Shown in pieces: positions 1 through 8,577 of a stretch of 64,000 nt of DNA. The stretch is from Tillandsia leiboldiana (lineage: Eukaryota > Streptophyta > Magnoliopsida > Poales > Bromeliaceae), in NCBI GenBank assembly GCA_029204045.2, contig CM055062.1, positions 8,675,705 to 8,739,704 on the forward strand. Direction: 5' to 3'. Below the pieces are notes generated by a model, which worked only from the letters and a program-made list of their open reading frames with translations, did no database searches and was not told the DNA's origin. The first letter of the stretch is position 1. Each line of letters starts with the position of its first letter. A program made the position numbers and the translations under genes.

Positions 1-9
1 TATCAGAGC
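1..9 (+). other. Primer-binding site of element A (partial)
   Basis: The first nine bases, TATCAGAGC, are the 3' part of the plant initiator-tRNA-Met primer site TGGTATCAGAGC. The missing bases and the LTR lie left of the window. Confidence 0.8.
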
Positions 10-147
10 GGGTTTTAGGTTTATCTATCATGTTGGGTGAAAGTGGTAATATTTATAGACCTCCTCTTTTTGATGGGACTAATTATGCTTATTGAAAGTG
101 CGGATGAGAGCTTTTCTCATCGCAATTGATGAGCGGTATGGCAATCC

Positions 148-1965
148 GTGGAATACGGTTGGGTGCATCCTGTTGAGGAAGTAGGAAATTCTACTACCCC
201 AAAACCTCGCTCTAGATGGTCCAAAGAGGAATTTGAAAGATCTTCTTACAATGGGAAAGGTATGAACGCTTTATTTAACTCTCTTTCCTCGACTGAGTTC
301 ACAAGAATTTCCGCGTGTGAAACCGCGAAGGAAATTTGGGATATTCTCAAAATTACACATGAGGGTACTAATCTTGTAAAAATTCAAAAGCTCCAGATGC
401 TTACAAGTCAATTTGACTCTATTCATATGGAAGAGCATGAATTGTTTACAGATTATTACACTAGACTTCAAGATGTAATTAATACATGTGCTAATTTAGG
501 AGAAAAGATCCCGGAGTCGAAAATTGTAAGAAAGATACTTCGGACTCTTCCGGAACGGTTTAGGGCAAAGGTTACCGCCATTGAAACCGTTAGTCATCCG
601 GATGAGATGAGTGTAGAGGAATTAGTAGGTGCTTTGCAAACTTATGAAATGACTTTTCCTACTAATCAAGTTTCTTCCAAGTCTTCTTCTAAGCTTACAG
701 GTATTGCATTCAAATCAACAAAGGAAGAAGATAGCGAATCAAGTTCCGACGATGAAATCTCTTTTGCCGATTTTGAAGAACAATTGGCGCGGATCACAAA
801 GAAATTTCGTCGGAAATTTTGGAAGAATCGAACCGATGGATCTTCATCCACGAAACCTTCTAAAGGATCATCGGGTTCTAAATCCTCTAACCTCAAAAAG
901 CTTTGCAAAACCTTCTAAAGAAAAAGAAAAAGATGATTTCGAAGGGGAAATCCAATGCTATCGATGCAAAGGCTACGGCCATTTTTCAACGGATTGTCCT
1001 TCTCCGAAATCATATAAAAAGAAGGCTTTGCAAGCGAAAACTTGGGACGATTCTACTTCTAATGAATCGACCTCAAGTAAAGAGGAAAAAATCGTTGCTT
1101 CTCATGCCTCTCATTTTCCCTCTTCTAATAATTGTTTATCATCTTTAGTCACTGACTCTACTCCTTTGATTTTGTATGAAACATCAACAACCGGCGGAGA
1201 GTCATCAAGTGAGGGGGAGTCGGACGAGGAAGAACTCGTTGAGGCATATCAACAACTTCTTGCGGAATCTAAGAAGATGGCCAAACATATCAAGAAGTTG
1301 AGGAAGCAACGACTGAGAATCAAGACGAGAATCATGCTTTAAAGATCAAACTTCATGATCTCGAGGAGGAACGAGAGCTTTTATTGAATAATAATAAAAT
1401 CCTCCAAGAAAAGATAAATCAATCGGAAACGGTCGTTAATTCCCATATTAACAAGATTGATTTTCTTGAAAAGAAGTTTGAGGAAATTCATGTTACCAAC
1501 CAAGCTTTGACCAAGCAAGTCCATGAACTCAAATCCGACATACAAAGGCTTTCAACCGTTTCCAAGAAACTAGACTGTATGTGCGGATTAGGTCAAACAA
1601 GCAAGGTTGGTTTGGGATTCAAAAAGGTCCAAACTGTGCATGCTTCAAGTTCCACAATGAAATTGAAAGAAAGAACTTGTCACTTATGTGGACTTGAAGG
1701 ACATTTGGTGAAGAATTGCCCGAAAAAGAGAAAGAAGAGTCCTTCGGCAACTTCATCTACGGAGCGAACTCAACGGAATCAAAAGACACATCAAGTCAAA
1801 GGAGTTCACTCAACCCACCAAAGGTCCGAGCCACAATATCAATCATACAAGTGGATCACTACGAGGCAAAGACCTAAGGTGGACCAACAGTCAAAGCGGA
1901 CAACCCCCGGCCAACAACGAATCAAGACAACCCAAAATCCAGCGATTTTGGATTCGGAAAGGTGA
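148..1965 (+). pseudogene. Sirevirus-type Gag, frameshifted
   Basis: Gag would form the retrotransposon capsid and bind its RNA. The N-terminal half (148-918) is the Copia-type gag polypeptide, including the recognisable stretch around LRTLPERF. The frame then shifts (about 900-918) to a second frame running to about 1342, and shifts back to the first frame until a stop at 1963-1965. Two CX2CX4HX4C zinc knuckles are visible: CYRCKGYGHFSTDC at 956-997 and CHLCGLEGHLVKNC at 1678-1719. Between them (about 1230-1570) the protein is Glu/Lys/Leu-rich and looks coiled-coil. A long Gag with coiled coil and knuckles fits Sireviruses. Two frameshifts make it a pseudogene unless they are sequencing indels. 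An upstream start before 148 is possible. Confidence 0.8.
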
Positions 1966-3140
1966 TATCTTTCCTTGTCTTAAGTTCTAAATAGCTTATG
2001 ACTGTATGTAATGCTTTGATTGGTTTTCCCTTCATATCTTTCTTAATCTTTGCATTACATATTTTTCAATGCTCTTCGTCTGTATACTTTGTTTTTGAAC
2101 AAAAGGGGTTTTACTGAACAAGTGCATTGAATAAAAGGGGCTTCACGTTTATTCGCTCCAAATTAATTTTATTTGGATTATCAACTTTACTCCATAATCA
2201 TAATCTTGAAGATACTTCATTATAGGAGTTTTTGATATTATAAGCATCAAATTTTAGAAATCATGTGTGATCTTTAGATGCTTAATCTATCTCGGTTGTG
2301 TGAATTCATTGTGATAAACGTGAGACAACCGATAGACTAAATTTGGGATATAATTCTTTCACGTAAGAGATTGCATTCTTACAAGGGTATTGAAATAATT
2401 TGCAAAAGATGTGGAAAGAGTTACATCCGAAAGGAGTGTGGAAAACTACCACCACATGTTGGAAAGAGCTGCCCCCCCGGTCGTCCGGTTTGTGTGTGAA
2501 GCTACCACATGTTATGGATGCTTGATAGTATTTTATGAGAAAATCTTTAGTTGAAGCATTTGGAGATTTATATGCAAAACTCTTATATTCTGAACAATCT
2601 CCTGGTTGGTATAAGGTGGGATAGTTGAAAGATGCTCAAAGAGCCACCCTTAGGTATTTTAGTGCTTATCTCAAATTTGAAAGGGTAAGAAATCAAATTG
2701 ATGTCATTTGGAAATCTCTGTAAGTCATCTTTGTACATCCGTTACATCTTGATAGACTTTGGATCTCAAGATTATTTTTGATGACTTGTGTTTGATGAAT
2801 ATAACATGAAAAACGGTTTATAATGTTTTACCTTTATTTTTCATGATTTTGGAGTAAATCTTTTTAATTTTGTGAAATTAATTGGATTGAATGACATCTG
2901 TGTGAATTCCCTGCTTAAAGCACTTAAATTGATTTCTTGATGGAATACAAATCGGTATTTGAAAAGATTCTAAAATCTGGATTTGTTTCAAGAAATTAAT
3001 TGATTTTTGCTTTCTGGTACAGGTACGCAATCTGCATTTTTGTTATATACCAGAACTGAGCTTTTATCTCTCTTTCTCTATGAACTAATGTTGTTAGTGA
3101 TTTCCTTTTGTCTAGTATGTTCACTGTTTGACAATTTGTG
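1966..3140 (+). other. Non-coding post-pol-type region of element A
   Basis: No ORF of note. The block 2395-2650 is shared with element B (5680-5930). Both contain a sequence starting GATGTGGAAAGAGTTACATC, a small hairpin with loop TCGT, and a downstream GGTTGGTATAAGGTGGG followed by AAGATGCTCAAAGAGCCAC. In B this block follows the pol stop, which shows that A has lost pol by deletion. Confidence 0.7.
2477..2488 (+). other. Post-pol hairpin, TCGT loop (element A copy)
   Basis: CCGG-TCGT-CCGG, a 4-bp stem with a TCGT tetraloop. The corresponding site in element B (5755-5768) has a different outer base pair but keeps both pairing and loop. Confidence 0.55.
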
Positions 3141-3142
3141 AC

Positions 3143-3638
3143 AAAAGGGGGAGAAGAGAAATGACGGAGATGAGATCATCAAGAGAAACGAAACGAAAAT
3201 GGAAAAATGGGGGAGAACGGAAAATGATGATCGTACCACAAAGGGGGAGAACATAGATGCTCAAGAACATGGAGAACATGTTAGAGATGCTCAAGATAGG
3301 GGGAGACAAAGAAAAAATTGAAAGAGCCGAAAAACAAAAGAACCAAAAGAAAGACGGATCAAATGTAGGATTCTAATTTCTAACGACTAACGTTTGATTT
3401 TGTTTTGGAGTTTTGTTTTGCAGGAATTACATCACTTTAAGACTCCAAGTCCTAAGTCATAGAGTATGTTCTAGGACTGTTTGGTTCAAATGTAATTTTG
3501 TATTTATTGGATCTTTCACGCAAAGAAAATCAATGTTTTGGTGATGACATTGAGTTTCAATTTTTTGGTTTAAGATCAGTGACTTGAGCGCTTTTATGTA
3601 TTTTTGGGTTTTGTCACGAAATTGCCAAAGGGGGAGAT
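3143..3638 (+). promoter_or_regulatory. Multiplied polypurine tracts of element A
   Basis: Five AAAGGGGGAGA-like purine tracts occur at about 3143-3160, 3201-3220, 3239-3251, 3297-3310 and 3627-3638. Only the last touches the LTR (which starts TGTTACGG) and is the expected plus-strand priming site. Repeated purine tracts upstream of the 3' LTR are a described Sirevirus trait. Confidence 0.75.
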
Positions 3639-3966
3639 TGTTACGGCATTTTGGTCTTGGCATATTTCGTGAGTCAAGTCAGTGAGTTGAGTCGGAGTCT
3701 TAAAGGGATCAAATTGTCAATCAGCAATCAAAGACTTAGAAAAGATTCAACAAGAGCTCATGTTGGCACTCAGTGTCTTGAGTCTTGAAGATTGAAGTTG
3801 AAGAATTGTGGATCAGTTACATCAATCTCAAGAAGAAAGTATTCAAGAGGATCAGGTATGTTTAACTAAATAATTGTGGTGATCCGAATACTTTCTTATA
3901 GTGTAGAAACACTTGGAAGAATTTTTAATTGCATAAAAATCAAAAACTGGACATGGGACATGTTCA

Positions 3967-4190
3967 GGATCCGGATCAGACCTTGCAATCCGGATCCCGA
4001 AGGGTACTTGTTCATTGGCAATTTCAATCCGGATCCTAGGCCATTCCGATCCGGATCCCGAACATGGGACTTTGCTGAATTGCATGAACGATCCGGATCG
4101 GACCTTGCAATCCGGATCCCGAACCCTTGGTTTTCTAGAATCGTCAATCTCGTTACGACGATCCGGATCGCAGTAAATCCGATCCGGATC
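3967..4190 (+). promoter_or_regulatory. ATCCGGATC palindrome array in U3 of LTR A
   Basis: Eight copies of (G/A)ATCCGGATC are spaced about 20-35 bp apart, many followed by CCGAAC. The array lies about 66 bp upstream of the TATA box, where a plant LTR enhancer is expected. Confidence 0.8.
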
Positions 4191-4255
4191 ACCGTCCTGA
4201 AAATTTCCATATAAGGTATGTTTTTTATTCTTATCTCTTTCCAAAGGTTTCTAAA

Positions 4256-4265
4256 CTATAAATAG
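4256..4265 (+). promoter_or_regulatory. TATA box of LTR A
   Basis: CTATAAATAG, at the same place relative to the palindrome array as in LTR B (14289-14298); LTR C has TATAAATAG at 16411. Confidence 0.75.
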
Positions 4266-4516
4266 ACATTTAGGGTTTCTCAAAAACGTGGGAGCTACGG
4301 CCGATCAATTTCGAAAAACACTTGAGAGCAACCCTAGAGGCTAGGTTTTTATCGATCTTCTTTATAGCCTCTTTTAGGTCAATTCGATGGTTCTTTCAAG
4401 AACATATCTTTTGTCGAATTGATCTAATCTTTGCTTAGAGATTTCTTCTACGGTTCCTCAATGAGAATCTAAGCAAAGGATCACCATCGAAGTCAATATT
4501 CTTATCGACTGAGTTT

Positions 4517-4620
4517 GCGTCGTGGATTCGACGTGGCATCGTGGATTCGGTGTGCTAAAGGCGTTTCGTGGATTTGAAACGTGTGCTCGTGGATTCGAGT
4601 GGCGTTCGTGGATTCGAACG
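4517..4620 (+). repeat. Array of hairpins with invariant TGGATT loop, LTR A
   Basis: Five successive stem-loops share the loop TGGATT (4523-4528, 4542-4547, 4569-4574, 4590-4595, 4609-4614). Their stems differ: CGTCG/CGACG, GCATCG/CGGTGT (two wobbles), CGTTTCG/TGAAACG, CTCG/CGAG and CGTTCG/CGAACG. The array lies about 260 bp downstream of the TATA box, so it would be in the genomic RNA. Confidence 0.8.
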
Positions 4621-5035
4621 TGTGCAGTGGACGTGCAAAATCGGTGGAGCGCGAGGTCCAAGAAATTGAAGGAGGGGTTAAATCCGTGGAGACGGTAATC
4701 ACCTTGTTATTCTTCTTTTCTTAGGGATTGTTATTGCGTGGATATCCAACCAGTCAGCGCAAGGTCCGAAGAAGCTGAAGGAGGGGTTTGAGTCCGTGGA
4801 GTCGGTAATCACCTTGTTATTCTTCTATTCTTAGTGGATTGTTATTGCGTGTTGGTCCCGTGGTTTTTCTCCTGGATTGGAGTTTCCACGTAAATCTTGG
4901 TGTGCTGATTTTATTTTCCGCATTGGTTTTTATTTTGCACTGAGATTGAGTTTTTAAGTATTACACCTATTCACCCCCCTCTAGTTGTTTGATAGTACCT
5001 ATTCAGATCCTTGTGGATCCTATAAAAACCTACAA

Positions 5036-5311
5036 AGTGTGTTGAGCGACTTCCGGATTTCAGCATCTTCGGTAACAATCCTTTGTGACAACACAAGTGC
5101 AATTAACATTTCTAAAAACCCTGTGTTGCACTCTAGAACAAAACATATTGAACTTAGATATCATTTTCTTAGAGAGCTAGTTGAATCAAATACTCTTCAA
5201 CTTTCATATATTTCAACTGAGGATCAATTAGCTGACATTCTAACAAAACCTTTGGATCAAAAACGTTTTATTCATTTGCGAAAAGCAATTGGAATGTTTT
5301 CCTTGAAATAA
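5036..5311 (+). pseudogene. Copia RNase H C-terminus (element B pol fragment)
   Basis: The reading frame shows CDNTSAINISKNPVLHSRTK, then RYHFLREL and DQLADILTKPLD, the signature of the end of Copia pol (RNase H). It ends with a TAA at 5309-5311. Upstream the frame runs into LTR A, so this is the part of pol right of the insertion. It would have removed the tRNA primer and RNA template strand; as a fragment it is not functional. Confidence 0.9.
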
Positions 5312-6247
5312 ACTTCTTTTTGAAACCTTTGCTTAGGATAGGTTTTGTTTTTGTTTTGTTTTGTTCATTATCTATGTTTGTACATAGGACATTAATTGAG
5401 CATAGATCATAATTGACTTTAATTGCATCTTTTTGCACATTTAGAAATTTATTATGCTTTTGCCATCATAATATTTCACTGTTGCAATGATCATTTATGT
5501 TAATTAAATCATCTTCTGAGTGATCAAAGTCAATTTCTCTCTCAATGATCTCTTGGTATAGTCATTATCTTATTTGACTGCTTAGTCGAGTATGAAATCG
5601 AGATCAACTTTTGGTTGAATACTTTATATCTTAAATAATTGATAGCCAATTGAGGGGGAGTCAAAGAAAAGTAAAATGCTCAAAAGATGTGGAAAGAGTT
5701 ACATCCCAATGAGGAGTGTGAAAACTACCACCACATGGAGGAAAGAGCTACCACCTCGGTCGTCCGAGTATTGTGTGCAGCTACCACATGTATACCAAGC
5801 ATGGTTGTTCAAATTTTGATTAAGTAAAATGAATGTTGAAATACTTGACTCCGTCAAATTTCAAGGTTGGTATAAGGTGGGTTTTTAAAGAAAGATGCTC
5901 AAAGAGCCACTCTCTTCAACAGATTGTCTAGATACATTATCTACTATATTTGGGATTTTAAACATCTATTGATCTTTGTGTTTCATTTTCTTTACTGAAT
6001 TGATGATTTGATAAAGGCATTACTCATAAGATCAAGTTAGATGTAATTGAAGGTGTTCAACTTTAAGGAATTTAATTTTTGTAAATTCTCGTTTCATTTT
6101 TGGATATTATTGATAGATTTGGCATAATCTAATTCTTGTTGTATGAAACGATGATTTTTGTTTAAAGTTGATACACATCTGTGCTTACAATCTTTTTCTG
6201 GTTTTTCTTGAATTTCTCTGAAATTTTCTAAAGAAAAAGTTGGAGCC
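5312..6247 (+). other. Post-pol non-coding region of element B
   Basis: No coding signal. At 5680-5930 it carries the block shared with element A, including the TCGT-loop hairpin at 5755-5768. Confidence 0.65.
5755..5768 (+). other. Post-pol hairpin, TCGT loop (element B copy)
   Basis: CTCGG-TCGT-CCGAG, a 5-bp stem. The fourth pair from the loop is T-A here and C-G in element A (2477-2488): a compensatory change with an invariant loop. Confidence 0.55.
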
Positions 6248-6417
6248 GATCCGGATCGGGCAAGATGATCCGGATCCCGAACGCAGGTATTCTTCTGCGG
6301 GCTGACGATCCGGATTGGACCTGCCGATCCGGATCCCGAACGCAGTTTCTCACTGCGGGTAGCCGATCCGGATCGCAAGCATGGTCTGATCCGGATCGCG
6401 GCTAGGGTTTTATAAAG
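6248..6417 (+). promoter_or_regulatory. Internal GATCCGGATC array plus TATA box upstream of the envelope-like ORF
   Basis: Six (G)ATCCGGAT(C/T) palindromes lie at 6248-6398, followed 13 bp later by TATAAAG (6411-6417). The motif and its CCGAAC neighbours are those of the U3 arrays in LTRs A and B, but this copy is inside the element between pol and the envelope-like ORF. Downstream are a C/T-rich stretch, a GTAAGT donor (6533) and a TGCTCACAG acceptor (6916), then the ORF. An internal promoter with a spliced leader is inferred. Confidence 0.6.
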
Positions 6418-6532
6418 AACAAAAGGGTTTTGATTTCTTTTACTCCAATCTTTTGTTCCAAAATTTCCAGAGCTTCTCTCTCTAGACTTCACCCTTCTTG
6501 GAAGCTTTCAAACTCAAGTTCTTCAACTCCAA

Positions 6533-6916
6533 GTAAGTTTTATTGATCAAAATCTCGGTTTTTCACCGTTTTTCTCTATTCCTCCTCAAACGTGATGAAA
6601 TTCTTGGATCAATTTTGTTTGTGGATGGTTTTTGATCAAATTTCTTTTGAAATAAGAACTCTGGGTAGATTAGTTTTGATTATATGCTAGGTATTCTCCT
6701 GATTAACGGATTTTTAGGCTTCGATTTCTAAAATTTCGGTTTTAGGGCATATAATAAGGATTTTCGAAAATCATGCAATTGATCTATTTTTAAAAGTCCT
6801 TTTGCAAAACTAATTTGATTCTTAGTCTCTCTACATGATTATGATTGTTTGGGTACAATTTTTCAAATCTTTGAAAATTAACAATTTTTTTCGTGTTCTT
6901 GAGTTGTTGCTCACAG
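6533..6916 (+). other. Candidate leader intron of the envelope-like transcript
   Basis: A consensus donor GTAAGT at 6533 and a pyrimidine-rich stretch ending in an acceptor AG at 6915-6916 bracket AT-rich sequence that has no continuous ORF in the plus frame. Splicing would place the internal TATA box close to the ORF start at 6983. This is inferred from splice consensus only. Confidence 0.4.
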
Positions 6917-6982
6917 GATTTCAATCTTCTTAAGGCACTTGGATCAATGGGATTCTCATGGATCATTCTTTTATTGGTCACT

Positions 6983-8386
6983 ATGGTGCACACTCGGGCC
7001 ACAAACAAATTAAAGAGAGCTAAGAAAACACAACAAAAGGGTGAGTTTCATGTGATCAGCGACACAGAAGTAGAAGTAGATTGTCAAGAGATAGATTGGA
7101 CTGAATTGACAGATGATGATGACTCATTGCCTGAACAAAAAGCTTCTGATGGATCAAAAGGAAAGCGACCCATGGACAAAGGTAAAGCACCTATGACTGC
7201 ACCAACCATCTCGGTGAAAAGGAAACGACTTGCTCGACGGTTTGGACGAGCACGAGGTTTCATGTCTAACGAACTGATTATTCCGGATTCTCCACCTCGT
7301 GAGGAACAAGTGTTCGTTAATGCGGATCGCCTAAGGGCATTTGAGAATCGTGAATGCATTGGTGAGAGGCATGTTAATATTGAGGCTCTACGAGATCACT
7401 CCCCTGAGTTTGGCGTTCTGATTGAACAAGCAAATCTTATTCAAGTTTGTCGATTTCCAGAAGTGCTTGGATACTGTCTGCATCATGTAAGGGCCTTCTA
7501 TACAAATGCACGGCACCTTCGAGAAATTGAAAACGGTCCAATGGAATTTTACACGAATATCCAAGGCACAAGATTCAAAATTACTCCACAATTGATTGGC
7601 GAGGTTTTGGGAATGCCTGCCAGCAAGACAGGAGTTAATTACTTGAAGGGAAAGGTTTTGACGAACACTTTGTGGCAAATGGTTATAAAGGGAATTTGTT
7701 TGGAAGGAACGCAATCAACGGAGAAATCGATCAGATCCAAAGAACTTCGTCTTGAGTACCGATTCCTAAACTTCATCACCTGTTACAATATCCTTCCAAA
7801 TTTGCAGACGAAAGTCTTGAGATGGGATCGAATGCTATTTTTGTATCTCTTAGGACATCCGTCTGAGGCAATGGGATTGAATATCAACATTCCATACATT
7901 ATTTGGAATAGAATGACAAGATATGTTGAGCACCCTCATCCCACAGAAAGAATTCCATTTCCACTGATTATAACGAGGATCTTGAAGAAATTTCAGGTTG
8001 ATATTACTTCACCGACTTATCATCAATGTTTGGGTATGATCGATGAGTCCACCGTTGTGAAGTCACTTCACAAATTGCCCCATGTCACTCCAGTCCCTCC
8101 ATGCGGAACGAAACCTAGTAGCGGCACTTCCGCGTCACCATCACAACCAGCACCCACACCAGCGGATGAAGCATCAGTCTCATCCATCTACAAAGCACAA
8201 CAACGATTGTCTCTTGAGCAGGAACAAATTTCAAAGGCACAGACGAGAATTTCCAATGAGCTGGAGCTCATCACAGCAGCTCATATTACCATAACTAAGA
8301 AGGTCAATTCAATGAACAAGCTGGTGAAAAAGATGTTCTCAAAGATGGGCTGCACGAGCTCTGAAGACTCCGAATCTGATGACTAA
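6983..8386 (+). CDS. Sirevirus envelope-like ORF (putative plant transposon protein domain)
   Basis: Uninterrupted ORF of 467 codons from the ATG at 6983 (MVHTRATNK). The frame is open back to 6893, but that part lies at or before the candidate splice acceptor, so 6983 is preferred. After an acidic, Lys-rich N-terminus, residues from about 140 to 370 resemble the domain annotated as putative plant transposon protein (VRAFYTN, then FYTNIQGTRFKITPQLIGEV and LGMP). The C-terminus is a Ser/Pro linker and a Gln/Glu/Ile-rich coiled coil ending in an acidic tail. Genus knowledge places an extra ORF of unknown role here, called envelope-like although no fusion function is shown. No clear signal peptide follows the chosen start. 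The frame is intact although pol is broken. Confidence 0.75.
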   Translation: MVHTRATNKLKRAKKTQQKGEFHVISDTEVEVDCQEIDWTELTDDDDSLPEQKASDGSKGKRPMDKGKAPMTAPTISVKRKRLARRFGRARGFMSNELIIPDSPPREEQVFVNADRLRAFENRECIGERHVNIEALRDHSPEFGVLIEQANLIQVCRFPEVLGYCLHHVRAFYTNARHLREIENGPMEFYTNIQGTRFKITPQLIGEVLGMPASKTGVNYLKGKVLTNTLWQMVIKGICLEGTQSTEKSIRSKELRLEYRFLNFITCYNILPNLQTKVLRWDRMLFLYLLGHPSEAMGLNINIPYIIWNRMTRYVEHPHPTERIPFPLIITRILKKFQVDITSPTYHQCLGMIDESTVVKSLHKLPHVTPVPPCGTKPSSGTSASPSQPAPTPADEASVSSIYKAQQRLSLEQEQISKAQTRISNELELITAAHITITKKVNSMNKLVKKMFSKMGCTSSEDSESDD

Positions 8387-8577
8387 TTCCTTCCTTTTAT
8401 TCTTTTTTCTTGTGCAGATTTTTAACCTTTTCTTGTGCAGGTTTTTCAGTTTTTAGGACTCACTCTTAGTTCTAGTTCTTAAATTTCGGAACATTTTTGT
8501 AGAAATCTAAAATTTAAAAGTCTCTGTTTGCCTTTAAATATTTAAAATTTGTCAATTTTGGCAAAAGTGGAGAGATA
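8387..8577 (+). other. 3' flank of the envelope-like ORF with degenerate purine tract
   Basis: T-rich non-coding sequence. At 8546-8577 it resembles the conserved TTTGACAATTTGTGAC plus purine-tract block of elements A (3130-3160) and C (15450-15484), with several substitutions. D1 begins at or just after it. Confidence 0.5.

Larger units (their letters stand above)
1..5034 (+). mobile_element. Sirevirus-like Copia retrotransposon A (gag-only deletion derivative; 5' LTR outside window)
   Basis: The window opens inside the primer-binding site (TATCAGAGC, the end of the initiator-tRNA-Met complement), so the 5' LTR lies just to the left. A long gag follows, then non-coding sequence, a cluster of purine tracts and a 3' LTR (3639-5034). 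Protease, integrase, RT, RNase H and the envelope-like ORF are all absent: gag joins sequence homologous to the post-pol region of element B. The 3' LTR is followed directly by B pol sequence with no primer site, so A is inserted in B. The Sirevirus assignment rests on the primer site, repeated purine tracts and CCGG palindromes in the LTR (known traits of the genus); lineage is inferred without a phylogeny. Confidence 0.85.
3639..5034 (+). repeat. 3' LTR of element A (1396 bp)
   Basis: Begins TGTTACGG immediately after the purine tract and ends ...CCTACA. It contains a GATCCGGATC palindrome array (3967-4190), a TATA box (4256-4265), a hairpin array (4517-4620) and the sequence CTATTCACCCCCCTCTAG near its 3' end. 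It is mosaic: the first ~140 bp and everything from the TATA box on match LTR C, while about 3780-4250 match LTR B. A ~105-bp segment is tandemly duplicated at about 4650-4740 and 4756-4850; LTR C has one copy. Confidence 0.88.

Noticed and set aside
1..12. Possible tRNA-related sequence at the window start
   Set aside because: It is a retrotransposon primer-binding site (complement of the tRNA 3' end), not a tRNA gene; no cloverleaf follows.
3876..4244. ORFs on both strands across the GATCCGGATC array
   Set aside because: Produced by the repeated palindrome (which reads open in both directions); the region is U3 of an LTR.
4985..5034. N-terminus of the RNase H ORF reading through LTR A
   Set aside because: The first codons are LTR sequence; the real pol fragment starts after the LTR end at 5034.
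7388..7714. Minus-strand ORF of 108 codons within the envelope-like ORF
   Set aside because: Antisense shadow of a longer, domain-bearing plus-strand ORF.
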